Source: Nocardia sp. BMG51109 (GTDB lineage Bacteria > Actinomycetota > Actinomycetes > Mycobacteriales > Mycobacteriaceae). From it: a DNA stretch of 64,000 nt. This document shows positions 35,500 through 43,041 of the stretch, piece after piece. A program made the position numbers and the translations under genes. Below the pieces are notes generated by a model. That model saw only the letters and a list, made by a program, of their open reading frames with translations. It had not been told where the DNA came from and did no database searches. Where the stretch lies: NCBI RefSeq assembly GCF_000526215.1, contig NZ_JAFQ01000004.1, forward strand, positions 434,001-498,000. The letters run 5' to 3'. Every line of letters begins with the position of its first letter. Position 1 is the first letter of the stretch.

Positions 35500-35574
35500 G
35501 GCGGAGATATCCGCCCGGCGGACGAGGCCGACTATTCCGCCGGGTGAACGTGCACCGTCCTGCGCGGCGCAGGA
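35500..35574. terminator. Hairpins in the convergent gap after the phosphatase gene
   Basis: Two perfect stems: GGCGGA-GATA-TCCGCC at 35500-35515 and TCCTGCG-CGG-CGCAGGA at 35558-35574. The palindromic 15-mer TCCGCCCGGCGGACG also occurs twice, at 35510 and 35586. Lying between convergent genes, they are probably a bidirectional terminator, though there is no T-run. Confidence 0.5.
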
Positions 35575-35631
35575 TGACCGATCGCTCCGCCCGGCGGACG
35601 CACATCGGCACGCCGCCGGGAACTCGCCCCG

Positions 35632-36867
35632 TCACTCCGCGCGGTGAACGAGGCCGTCCTCATCGATGTCGACCTGGTTGCCGGTGTGGAACCAGGAGCC
35701 GGTGAAGCGGGATTCGGTGGTCTCCGGATCGTTCCAGTAGCGCGGGGTGACATTCGGCCCGCGGCACAGCAGTTCGCCGTGGCCGGTATCGGCCCGCGGG
35801 CCCCACAGCGCCAGTTCGGTGCCGCCGAACGGAAATCCGAGCAGGTCGCACCCCAGCGGCTCGGTGCCGTCGGGCAGGGCCAGGCCGATGCCGCTGGTCT
35901 CGGTGGCGCCCCAGACCGACCACTGCCGCGCCAGCGGGAACACCTCGCGCAGCGCGGCGGCCACGCCCCCGGAACTGACCGGATCGATGGCCGCCAGCTC
36001 GGTGCGATGCCCCGCGCTGCAGACCTGCCGCACGCCCTCGGCGCGCAGGCCGGCCAGTCCGGGCAGCAGGCCGGCGAAGATGCGCGGCGTCGCCGCGACC
36101 ATATCGATGCGCTCGGCCACGATGGTCTCCGCCACCAGCGACGAATTCGGGACGAGCACCACCGTGCCGCCGACGGCGAACGTCGGCAGCAGTTGATCCA
36201 CGCAGCCGCTGGCGTGCGCGAGCGGCAGCAACACCAGGTTGCGCAGCCCCTCGGTCGGCAGGTCCAGCGCGCACACCATCGAGCGGACCGCCGACAGCAG
36301 ATTCTCGTTGGTCAGCTCCACCCCGGCGGGCCCGGCGGAACGGTCTTGTGCCACCGCGCCACTCGTGTAGCACAGCAGCGCCAGCTCGCTCAGGGACGCG
36401 CCGTCGTCGATGAACGCCGCGCCGTCGGGTAGCTCCGCGCCGCCGGGGCCGCCCAGCACGAAATCCGCGCGACTGTCCGAGATCACGCGGGCCGCAACGT
36501 CGTCGGGCAGTCCGTCGTGCACCAGCACCGGCACCGCGCCGGACAGCAGCGCGCCGAGGAATGCCTGAACCCAGCGCGCCCCCACCGGCATTCGGACCGC
36601 GACCCGGTCGCCGTAGCCGATTCCGTGCTCCTGCAAACCACCCGCGATCCGCGAGGCCGCATGCCACAGCTGGCGATACGTCAGCCGCGGGCCGCCGATC
36701 TCGACCACCGCCTCGCGCCCGGAGAAGGCGTGCACCTGGACGTCGAGCAGTTCGGTGAGCGCCGGGTTCAGGTTGCCGTAGCGCAGCACGCCATCGGCGC
36801 CGCGGGCAAGAGGGTTGTCGGACCGCGGATTTCGCGACTGCGGATATTCGACCAACAACTGCGCCAT
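35632..36867 (-). CDS. Truncated AMP-binding (acyl-CoA synthetase-like) protein
   Basis: 411 residues. The N-terminal domain of the adenylate-forming superfamily is recognisable throughout: LTYRQLWHAASRIAGGL, LLPLAHASGCVDQLLPTF, VWGATETSGIGLA, and GSWFHTGNQVDIDEDGLVH. The last of these is the hinge, after which about 110 residues (catalytic Lys domain) should follow, but the frame stops at HRAE. No continuation was found in the other frames. The P-loop is also altered: YTSGAVAQDRSAGPAGVELT where YTSGTTGxPKGV is expected. Adenylation is therefore unlikely. ATG 36867 has GGAGGA before it, so the gene is still translated. Confidence 0.75.
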   Translation of the reverse strand: MAQLLVEYPQSRNPRSDNPLARGADGVLRYGNLNPALTELLDVQVHAFSGREAVVEIGGPRLTYRQLWHAASRIAGGLQEHGIGYGDRVAVRMPVGARWVQAFLGALLSGAVPVLVHDGLPDDVAARVISDSRADFVLGGPGGAELPDGAAFIDDGASLSELALLCYTSGAVAQDRSAGPAGVELTNENLLSAVRSMVCALDLPTEGLRNLVLLPLAHASGCVDQLLPTFAVGGTVVLVPNSSLVAETIVAERIDMVAATPRIFAGLLPGLAGLRAEGVRQVCSAGHRTELAAIDPVSSGGVAAALREVFPLARQWSVWGATETSGIGLALPDGTEPLGCDLLGFPFGGTELALWGPRADTGHGELLCRGPNVTPRYWNDPETTESRFTGSWFHTGNQVDIDEDGLVHRAE

Positions 36868-37002
36868 GGCTCCTCCGAACGCCTCGATTCCGGCAGGCCC
36901 CCCGAGCCTATATGACGCAGATCACAAACGTGGGCGGATATTCGGCAAACTTCGACGCGTCGTCGATACCCACGGTGGATCTCCCCGGCCGGCGGCACAT
37001 CG

Positions 37003-37797
37003 TCAGCGGCCCGTATAGATCGCCTTCCCCGGCCCGTTCTCCAGGAAGCTGCGCACCCCGCCCCGCAGGTCCGCGCTGTCGAACAGCTCGCCCGACACCT
37101 CCGGCGTCACCGAATCCGCATGGGCGACACCGCCGGAACGCCACGCCGCCACGATCTGCTTGGTCGCCGCGTGGGCGCGGGTCGGGCCGTCGGCCAGCCG
37201 GGCGACCAGCGCGCGGGCCGCGGCGTCGACGTCCTCGTGCACCGCGTTGACCACGCCCCACTCCGCCAGTACGGCGGCGCCGTACAGGTCGCCGGTCATG
37301 ACCAATTCCCGGGCGCGTCCGGAGCCCGCCCGCTCGGCCAGCCGCTGCGGGCCGCCCATCGACGGCGTCAGCCCGACCACCGTCTCCACCAAGCCGAACG
37401 TCGCGGTGGGCCCGGCCAACAGGATGTCGCAGGCCAGGGCGATCTCGAAGGCGGCGGTGAGGGTCAGCCCGTGCGCGGCGAACACCACCGGGCACGGCAG
37501 CGCCTCCAGCGGATGGATGATTTGCGCGAACAGCGAGCGCCACAGCTCGGCGCCCTGCCGCACCGACAACCCGTCGAAGACATGCACATCCACGCCGCCG
37601 GAGACCACCTTGCCCGCGGCGCGCAGCAGGACCGCGCGCGGCGGGTCGGCGCTCAGCTCGGCGATGTCGGCGGCCAGCGATTCCAGCAGCGCCTGGTCGA
37701 ACAGGTTCAGCGGCGGACTGTCGAGGGTAAGCACGGCCGACCGCGCCCCCTGCTCGGTCTCGACGCGCTCCAGCCGGGTGGGTTTCGAATCGCTCAT
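37003..37797 (-). CDS. Enoyl-CoA hydratase/isomerase family protein
   Basis: 264 residues of the crotonase fold. LTLDSPPLNLFDQALLESL and CPVVFAAHGLTLTAAFEIALACDILLAGPTATFGLVETVVGLTPSMGGPQRLAERAG contain the core. The usual oxyanion pattern A-x-G-x-G-x-G is changed to AHGLTLTAAF. The first catalytic Glu position (GxExG) is not obvious, so the exact reaction (hydratase, isomerase or other) is unclear. It is separated by 135 bases from the truncated AMP-binding gene on the same strand and may be co-transcribed with it. Confidence 0.8.
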   Translation of the reverse strand: MSDSKPTRLERVETEQGARSAVLTLDSPPLNLFDQALLESLAADIAELSADPPRAVLLRAAGKVVSGGVDVHVFDGLSVRQGAELWRSLFAQIIHPLEALPCPVVFAAHGLTLTAAFEIALACDILLAGPTATFGLVETVVGLTPSMGGPQRLAERAGSGRARELVMTGDLYGAAVLAEWGVVNAVHEDVDAAARALVARLADGPTRAHAATKQIVAAWRSGGVAHADSVTPEVSGELFDSADLRGGVRSFLENGPGKAIYTGR

Positions 37798-37932
37798 CGG
37801 CCGAATCTTTCCAGCCGCCGCCACCGCGCGAAACACACCCGGCACCGGACCTCGCGCGGTGCGATGGCGACACCGCCCGCGCACCCGGCGAGGCGGTCGG
37901 TGCGTGCCGGCCGGATCTGCGAGACTGGCCGG

Positions 37933-38958
37933 GTGAGCACCTCGTCAGCCGACAGCGCCGGCTATGTCGAACCCGGTGAGTTCAAACGGGATACGAACTA
38001 CATCACCACCCGCATCACGGCCGACGCCCGGGACGGCTATCCGGTCGAGCCGGACCGCTATCGCCTGGTCGCCGCGCGCGCCTGCCCGTGGGCGAACCGC
38101 ACCCTGATCGTGCGGCGGCTGCTCGGCCTCGAGGACGTGATCTCGCTGGGCCTGTGCGGTCCCACCCACGACCAGCGCAGCTGGACCTTCGACCTCGATC
38201 CCGGCGGCGTGGACCCGGTACTGGGCATCCATTTCCTGCGCGACGCGTACAACGCGCGAATCCCGGACTATCCGCGCGGCATCACCGTTCCGGCAATCGT
38301 CGACGTGCCGACGGGGCAGGTGGTCACCAACGACTACCCGCAGATCACCCTCGACTTCTCCACCGAATGGGCCGGCTACCACCGGCCGGGTGCGCCGCAG
38401 CTGTATCCGGAGCCGCTGCGGGAGGAGATCGACGAGGTCGACCGGCGGGTGTACACCGAGGTCAACAACGGCGTCTACCGCTGCGGCTTCGCCGGCGCCC
38501 AGGATGCCTACGAGGCCGCCTACGACCGGCTGTTCGCCGCGCTGGACTGGCTGTCCGAGCGGCTGGCGCGGCAGCGTTATCTGGTGGGCGACACCATCAC
38601 CGAGGCGGACGTGCGGCTGTTCACCACCCTGGCCCGTTTCGACCCGGTCTATCACGGCCATTTCAAGTGCAACCGCAACAAATTGACGGAGCTACCGGTG
38701 CTGTGGGCCTATGCCCGCGATCTGTTCCAGACCCCGGGCTTCGGCGACACGATCGATTTCACCCAGATCAAGCAGCATTACTACATCGTCCACTCGGATA
38801 TCAATCCCACCCGGATCGTGCCGAAGGGCCCCGATCTGTCGGACTGGCTGACGCCGCACGGCCGAGAGGAGCTGGGCGGCAGCCCGTTCGGCGACGGCAC
38901 GCCGCCACCGCCGCCGCCGGTTCCCGAACGCGTCCCGGCCGAACACGGCGCGGGGTGA
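37933..38958 (+). CDS. Glutathionyl-hydroquinone reductase-like (Ecm4/YqjG family) GST
   Basis: 341 residues from a GTG. The catalytic cysteine is C51 in ARACPWANRTLIVRRLLGL, the family hallmark. YTEVNNGVYRCGFAGAQDAYE, ERLARQRYLVGDTITEADVRLFTTLARFDPVYHGHFKCNRN is the C-terminal helical domain. Family members remove glutathione from hydroquinone conjugates. Actinomycetes of this type make mycothiol rather than glutathione, so the thiol partner is probably different. The tail has six consecutive prolines. The gene converges on the VOC gene with a 3-base gap. Confidence 0.88.
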   Translation: MSTSSADSAGYVEPGEFKRDTNYITTRITADARDGYPVEPDRYRLVAARACPWANRTLIVRRLLGLEDVISLGLCGPTHDQRSWTFDLDPGGVDPVLGIHFLRDAYNARIPDYPRGITVPAIVDVPTGQVVTNDYPQITLDFSTEWAGYHRPGAPQLYPEPLREEIDEVDRRVYTEVNNGVYRCGFAGAQDAYEAAYDRLFAALDWLSERLARQRYLVGDTITEADVRLFTTLARFDPVYHGHFKCNRNKLTELPVLWAYARDLFQTPGFGDTIDFTQIKQHYYIVHSDINPTRIVPKGPDLSDWLTPHGREELGGSPFGDGTPPPPPPVPERVPAEHGAG

Positions 38959-38961
38959 TCG

Positions 38962-39396
38962 TCAGGCGTGTGGCCGGGCACCGGCGTAGGTGCCGAAGCT
39001 CCAGTACACGCCCTCCGGATCGCGGCAGGTGAACCCGCGCGAGCCGTAGTCCTCGTCGCGCAGTTCGCGGGTGACGGTGGCACCGGCGGCCTTGGCACGC
39101 TCGTACAACTCGTCGGGGTTGTCGATGACGACATAGATCGAACCGCCCGGGGCGGGACACCCATCGGCCGCCGCGCTCTCCCGGGTGGTGCCGAGCATGA
39201 GGCCGCCGCCACCGGGCAGGGTCATCTCGGCGTGCTCGACGACGTCTCCCTCGCCGTAGCGCGCGCTCTCGGTGAAGCCGAAGGCCCGCCGCAGGAAGTC
39301 CATCGCCGCGGGGGCGTCCCGGTAGCTGAGGCAAGGCCAGACCGCCGTGCCGGTACGAGTGCTGGTAGTCGTGCTGGTAGTCATTGAATCGGTCAT
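38962..39396 (-). CDS. VOC-family (glyoxalase-like) protein
   Basis: 144 residues. A Thr-rich start (MTDSMTTSTTTSTRTGT) leads to one VOC domain: VWPCLSYRDAPAAMDFLRRAFGF, YVVIDNPDELYERAKAAGATV, and YGSRGFTCRDPEGVYWSFGTY. The last is the usual C-terminal D-P-E-G-x-x-W-x-F/x strand with the metal-ligand Glu. Function is unknown; such proteins are metal-dependent lyases, dioxygenases or drug-binding proteins. Its ATG overlaps the stop of the upstream AraC gene by 4 bases, so the two are an operon. Confidence 0.85.
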   Translation of the reverse strand: MTDSMTTSTTTSTRTGTAVWPCLSYRDAPAAMDFLRRAFGFTESARYGEGDVVEHAEMTLPGGGGLMLGTTRESAAADGCPAPGGSIYVVIDNPDELYERAKAAGATVTRELRDEDYGSRGFTCRDPEGVYWSFGTYAGARPHA

Positions 39397-40274
39397 GTGT
39401 CCGAGCGTTCCAGCTCCAGCAGGATCGGGGCTTGGACGAATGGGAACTGCTCGTGGGCCAGCCACGCCGACGGCGGCATGCCCGCCAGCTCGCGCCACTC
39501 CCGGGCCATATGCGCCTGGTCGTAGTACCCGACCGTGGCGGCGACGTCGGCGATCGGCACCCCGGTCCGCACCGTGACCGGCGCGCCGGATCCGGTGGCG
39601 ACCGACCGCAGCAACCGGTGCGAGGCCTGGAACCGGGCCAGCCGGGTGGCGTCCTTGGGGGTGATACCGAATTCGGCGGCGAACCGGTTGCCGAGATGTC
39701 GCCGGCTCCAGCCGATATCGGTGGCCACCTCGGCGACGCGGGTCCGGCCGGCCCCGGCGGTGAGCAACCGCCACGCACGGCCCAGCCGATCCTCGATGGC
39801 GGCATCGGCGGCCCGGCGCAGCAGCACCTCGTCCAGGATCGCGAACCGCTTCGACCAGTCCGCGGTGGCCGAGAGCCGTTCGCGCAGTTCGCGGGCGTCC
39901 GGACCGAGCAGGTCGGACAGGTCGACCACCCACGACCCGAGCTCCGCCACCGGCACGCCGAGCAGGACCCGCGCGCCCAGCGGCGTCAGCGCCAGCTGCA
40001 CACCGTGCTGAAAGCCGTTGTGCGCGATCGTGCACGGCCGCACGGTGAGGCCGCTGGCCATCGCCTCCCAGGTGCCCGGCCCCTGCCCCGGGTGCGGGGC
40101 GACGGGGATGTCGAGCGGCTCGTCGATCGTGACGATCACGGTGAGGTACGTGCCGGGCATCCCGATATGCGTGCCCGGATCGAAGCCGCGCAGCAGATAT
40201 CCCTCGTAGCTGCGGACCAATGTCCGCAGCCGCGGATCGGGCACACCGCCGGCGCCCGCGGAGACACCACTCAC
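39393..40274 (-). CDS. AraC-family transcriptional regulator
   Basis: 293 residues from a GTG. The N-terminal ligand domain is of the DUF6597/cupin-like type. The C-terminal double helix-turn-helix reads RVAEVATDIGWSRRHLGNRFAAEFGITPKDATRLARF and then PIADVAATVGYYDQAHMAREWRELAGMPPSAW. It is followed by the coupled VOC gene, the likely target. It is divergent from the EcsC-like/ABC operon; the palindrome at 40344-40363 lies in the gap. Confidence 0.88.
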   Translation of the reverse strand: MSGVSAGAGGVPDPRLRTLVRSYEGYLLRGFDPGTHIGMPGTYLTVIVTIDEPLDIPVAPHPGQGPGTWEAMASGLTVRPCTIAHNGFQHGVQLALTPLGARVLLGVPVAELGSWVVDLSDLLGPDARELRERLSATADWSKRFAILDEVLLRRAADAAIEDRLGRAWRLLTAGAGRTRVAEVATDIGWSRRHLGNRFAAEFGITPKDATRLARFQASHRLLRSVATGSGAPVTVRTGVPIADVAATVGYYDQAHMAREWRELAGMPPSAWLAHEQFPFVQAPILLELERSDT

Positions 40275-40343
40275 GCCACAACACTAGGCCCGATTCGGGA
40301 ACCGGCCCAGCGCGCCGGTTCGTTGTCCCGGAAAGCGGGCAGT

Positions 40344-40363
40344 CCTCGAGTGCGGACTCGAGG
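40344..40363. promoter_or_regulatory. Perfect 8-bp inverted repeat in the AraC/EcsC-like divergent gap
   Basis: CCTCGAGT-GCGG-ACTCGAGG, 20 bases. It lies between the AraC start at 40274 and the EcsC-like start at 40428, where both promoters must be. It is either an operator or a transcript hairpin. Confidence 0.55.
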
Positions 40364-40427
40364 GGAACGGCGGCACGCCCGGCGCCCCACTAGAGTTTCC
40401 TCAGCGGACGTACGAGAGGGGTTACCG

Positions 40428-41141
40428 ATGTTCAAGGGCGGTGCGGAGAAGGCGGTGAGGGCACTACTCGACAACGGGGCGCAGCTGCAGGCTCCCGCGG
40501 TCGCCAAGTACGTCGACCGGTTCCGGCGGGCGCATCCGGACGAGAGCCCGGCCCAGATCCTCGAGCGGCTGGAGCGGATGTACCTGACCACCGTGACGGG
40601 CAGCGGCACCGCGGTCGGGGCCACCGCCGCCGTCCCGGGGGTCGGCACCGTCACCTCGCTGGCCGCGATGAGCGCGGAGACGACGTTCTTCCTGGAAGCA
40701 TCGGCGGTGTTCACCCTCGCGGTCGCGGCCGTGCACGGCATCGCCCCCGACGACAAGGAGCGCCGCCGCGCGCTGGTGCTGGCGGTCGTGCTGGGTGAGA
40801 GCGGGATGGAGATCGTCGAAAACAGCGTCGGGCATTCGGCGAAGAACTGGGGGATGCTGCTGGCCGACCAGATTCCCGGCATCCGCAATATGAACGACTC
40901 CCTGATGAAGCGGTTCGTCGTGCAGTTCATCGCCAAGCGCAGCGCGCTCATGTTCGGCAAGGTGCTGCCGGCCGGAATCGGTGCCGCGATCGGCGGTTAC
41001 GGCAACCGCATGATCGGCAAGACCACCATCGCCAATGCCCGCTCGGCCTTCGGGCCCGCGCCGGCGAACTGGCCCGGTTCGATGGTGATCGACGCCGATC
41101 CGCTGCCGGCGCTGGACGAGAAGTCCTCCGGGCAGCGATGA
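40428..41141 (+). CDS. EcsC-like membrane-associated protein
   Basis: 237 residues. An amphipathic helical N-terminus is followed by a Gly/Ala/Thr-rich segment, VTGSGTAVGATAAVPGVGTVTSLAAM, and a second hydrophobic stretch, TTFFLEASAVFTLAVAAVHGI. A late conserved-looking GIGAAIGGYGNRMIGKTTIANARSAFGP completes it. This resembles EcsC-family proteins, which are linked to ABC transporter and protease function in Bacillus. Consistent with that, its stop overlaps the ATG of an ABC ATPase gene by 4 bases. The assignment is tentative. Confidence 0.6.
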   Translation: MFKGGAEKAVRALLDNGAQLQAPAVAKYVDRFRRAHPDESPAQILERLERMYLTTVTGSGTAVGATAAVPGVGTVTSLAAMSAETTFFLEASAVFTLAVAAVHGIAPDDKERRRALVLAVVLGESGMEIVENSVGHSAKNWGMLLADQIPGIRNMNDSLMKRFVVQFIAKRSALMFGKVLPAGIGAAIGGYGNRMIGKTTIANARSAFGPAPANWPGSMVIDADPLPALDEKSSGQR

Positions 41142-42079
41142 GCGCGGCGCGACCACCGGCCTTCGCGGCCACCGAGCTGACCAAGCGGTTCGAGGGCGTG
41201 CACGCGGTCCGCGAGGTGAGCTTCGTCGTGCCGTCCGGTACCACCGCCGCCCTGATCGGGCCGCCGGGCTCGGGGAAGACGACGATCGTGCGGATGCTGC
41301 TGGGCCTGCTGCCGCCGACCGCCGGCACGGCCGCGATCGGCGGCGGACCGGCCCGGCGCACCGGCTCCCCGGCCGGGGCGATGCTGCAGCCTCGCGGCCT
41401 GCATCCGGCGCGCACCGTGCGGGGGCAGTTGCGCGTCTATGCCGCCGCCGCAAGCGCTTCCGACGATCAGGTGGACGAGCTGCTCGCGCTGACGAACCTG
41501 GAGGCCGTCGCCGGGCAGCGGATCCGCGCGCTCCCGCCGGGTGTGCAGACGCGGCTGGCGCTGGCGATCGCGCTGCTGGGCGATCCACCGCTGCTGGTAC
41601 TCGACGATCCGCTCGCCGGGCTCGGCCCGGCCGAATGCGACTGGCTGTCGGAGTTCCTGCGCCGGCGCGCCCGCCGCGGCGGCGCCACCCTGCTGACCTC
41701 GCAGAGCCTGGCGGCGGCGATACCCGTCGTCGATCAGCTGATCGTGCTGGCCGACGGCGCCGTCGTCTACCAGGGCAGCCCGCGGCGATTGCGGCGCAGC
41801 CACCCGGACCGGCTGATCGTCGGGGTCTCCAGCCCGATCGCGCTGGCCACCACACTGGCCGCGCGGGGTTTCACCGATACCGTGATGCGCTCGGACGGCC
41901 GGCTGGCCGTCGCGGAGGCCACCCGGGCCGAGGTCGAGGCGGCCGCGAGCACCGCCCGGGTGCAGCTCACCGAGCTGATCCCCGAACCGGTGCACCCCGA
42001 CCGGGTGCTCGCCGCGCTGACCCGGCCCGCACAGCCGCCGACCACCGCCCCTCCGATGCCTTACGGGACGCCACCATGA
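41138..42079 (+). CDS. ABC transporter ATP-binding protein with unusual signature motif
   Basis: 313 residues. Walker A is standard (GPPGSGKTT). Walker B reads LLVLDDPLAGLGP, with Asp in place of the catalytic Glu. The signature position is LPPGVQTRLALAIALLGDP, not LSGGQ. The fold is that of DrrA/CcmA-type exporters, but the C-terminal part after about residue 215 is extended, as in ABC-2 drug exporters. ATP hydrolysis may be slow. Coupled by 4-bp overlaps to the EcsC-like gene before and the permease gene after. Confidence 0.85.
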   Translation: MSAARPPAFAATELTKRFEGVHAVREVSFVVPSGTTAALIGPPGSGKTTIVRMLLGLLPPTAGTAAIGGGPARRTGSPAGAMLQPRGLHPARTVRGQLRVYAAAASASDDQVDELLALTNLEAVAGQRIRALPPGVQTRLALAIALLGDPPLLVLDDPLAGLGPAECDWLSEFLRRRARRGGATLLTSQSLAAAIPVVDQLIVLADGAVVYQGSPRRLRRSHPDRLIVGVSSPIALATTLAARGFTDTVMRSDGRLAVAEATRAEVEAAASTARVQLTELIPEPVHPDRVLAALTRPAQPPTTAPPMPYGTPP

Positions 42080-42858
42080 TCCTCACCGTGCCGGCGGACG
42101 TCGGCCGCGCCGCCACCGTCGAGATCCGCAAGATCACCACGCTGCGCGCGGGCTGGGCGCTGCTCCCGGCGTGCGCCGGGATCGGCTTCGTGGCCGCCGC
42201 CGTCACCGCGATCACGGGGACCCCGCCGCAGGAGGACGAGGTGCTGGCGACCGGGACCGCCAGCATCGGCCTCTACCTGAGCGTGGCGGTGGCGCTGGCG
42301 GTGGCCGGCGTGTTCGCGGCCCTCGGGTCGGGCGCCGAATACCGCTACCGGAGCATCGCGCTGAGCTCCCTCTGCACGCCCGACCGCGATCTGCTGTGCG
42401 GTGCGAAAATCGCTGTCGCGGCGGTGTATTCGCTGCTGCTCGCGGCGGCGGCCGAGGTGGGCGCCGCGATCGGGCTGCTGGCGTTCGGGCGGCACAAGAT
42501 CGAGTTCGGGCTGCGCCTGGTGGAGGTGTTCGCCGGCGGCCTGCTGGCGCCGCTGTGCTGGGGCGTGATCGGCGCGAGCCTCGGCCTGCTGCTGCGCTCG
42601 GCGGTGCTCGCGATCGCCGCGATGGCCGGCTGGCTGGTGGTCGCCGAGCCGCTGCTGTGGCTGGTGTTGCGGGGCGCCGGGATTCCGGGGTTCGCGGCGG
42701 TGCTGCCCGGTTCGGCGACCGTCGGCACGGTCGCGGTCGACTCGTTCCCGAAGAGCCCGTTCCTGCCGCCGAGCGCGGCCTCGGTGGTGGTGCTGGTGGT
42801 CTGGGCGGCCGCCGCCGGCGGCGCCGCCTGGTGGTACCTGCGGCAGCGCGAGATCTGA
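42076..42858 (+). CDS. ABC-2 type transporter permease
   Basis: 260 residues with about six membrane segments, for example GWALLPACAGIGFVAAAVTAI, LYLSVAVALAVAGVFAAL, LLLAAAAEVGAAIGLLAF and SVVVLVVWAAAAGGAAWWYL, ending in a positive YLRQREI. The loop GSGAEYRYRSIALSSLCTPDRDLLCGAKIAVA is characteristic of ABC-2 permeases with a regulatory cytosolic loop. It overlaps the ATPase gene by 4 bases. The exported substrate is unknown. Confidence 0.85.
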   Translation: MILTVPADVGRAATVEIRKITTLRAGWALLPACAGIGFVAAAVTAITGTPPQEDEVLATGTASIGLYLSVAVALAVAGVFAALGSGAEYRYRSIALSSLCTPDRDLLCGAKIAVAAVYSLLLAAAAEVGAAIGLLAFGRHKIEFGLRLVEVFAGGLLAPLCWGVIGASLGLLLRSAVLAIAAMAGWLVVAEPLLWLVLRGAGIPGFAAVLPGSATVGTVAVDSFPKSPFLPPSAASVVVLVVWAAAAGGAAWWYLRQREI

Positions 42859-43041
42859 ACGAGAGCGACGAGATCCGAGCCGAGAGTGATGGCCCGGCTG
42901 GTCCACGTCGGCGGTACGAGCCGATCACCGCGAGATGGTGTCCGCGCTCGCCGCGCGGTATGCCTTCGGTGCGCCCTCCGGCGGTCGCACCGCTGCTCGG
43001 AACGCCGCCCTGTCGGTCGGCGTCTGTAACGTCGAATCGAC

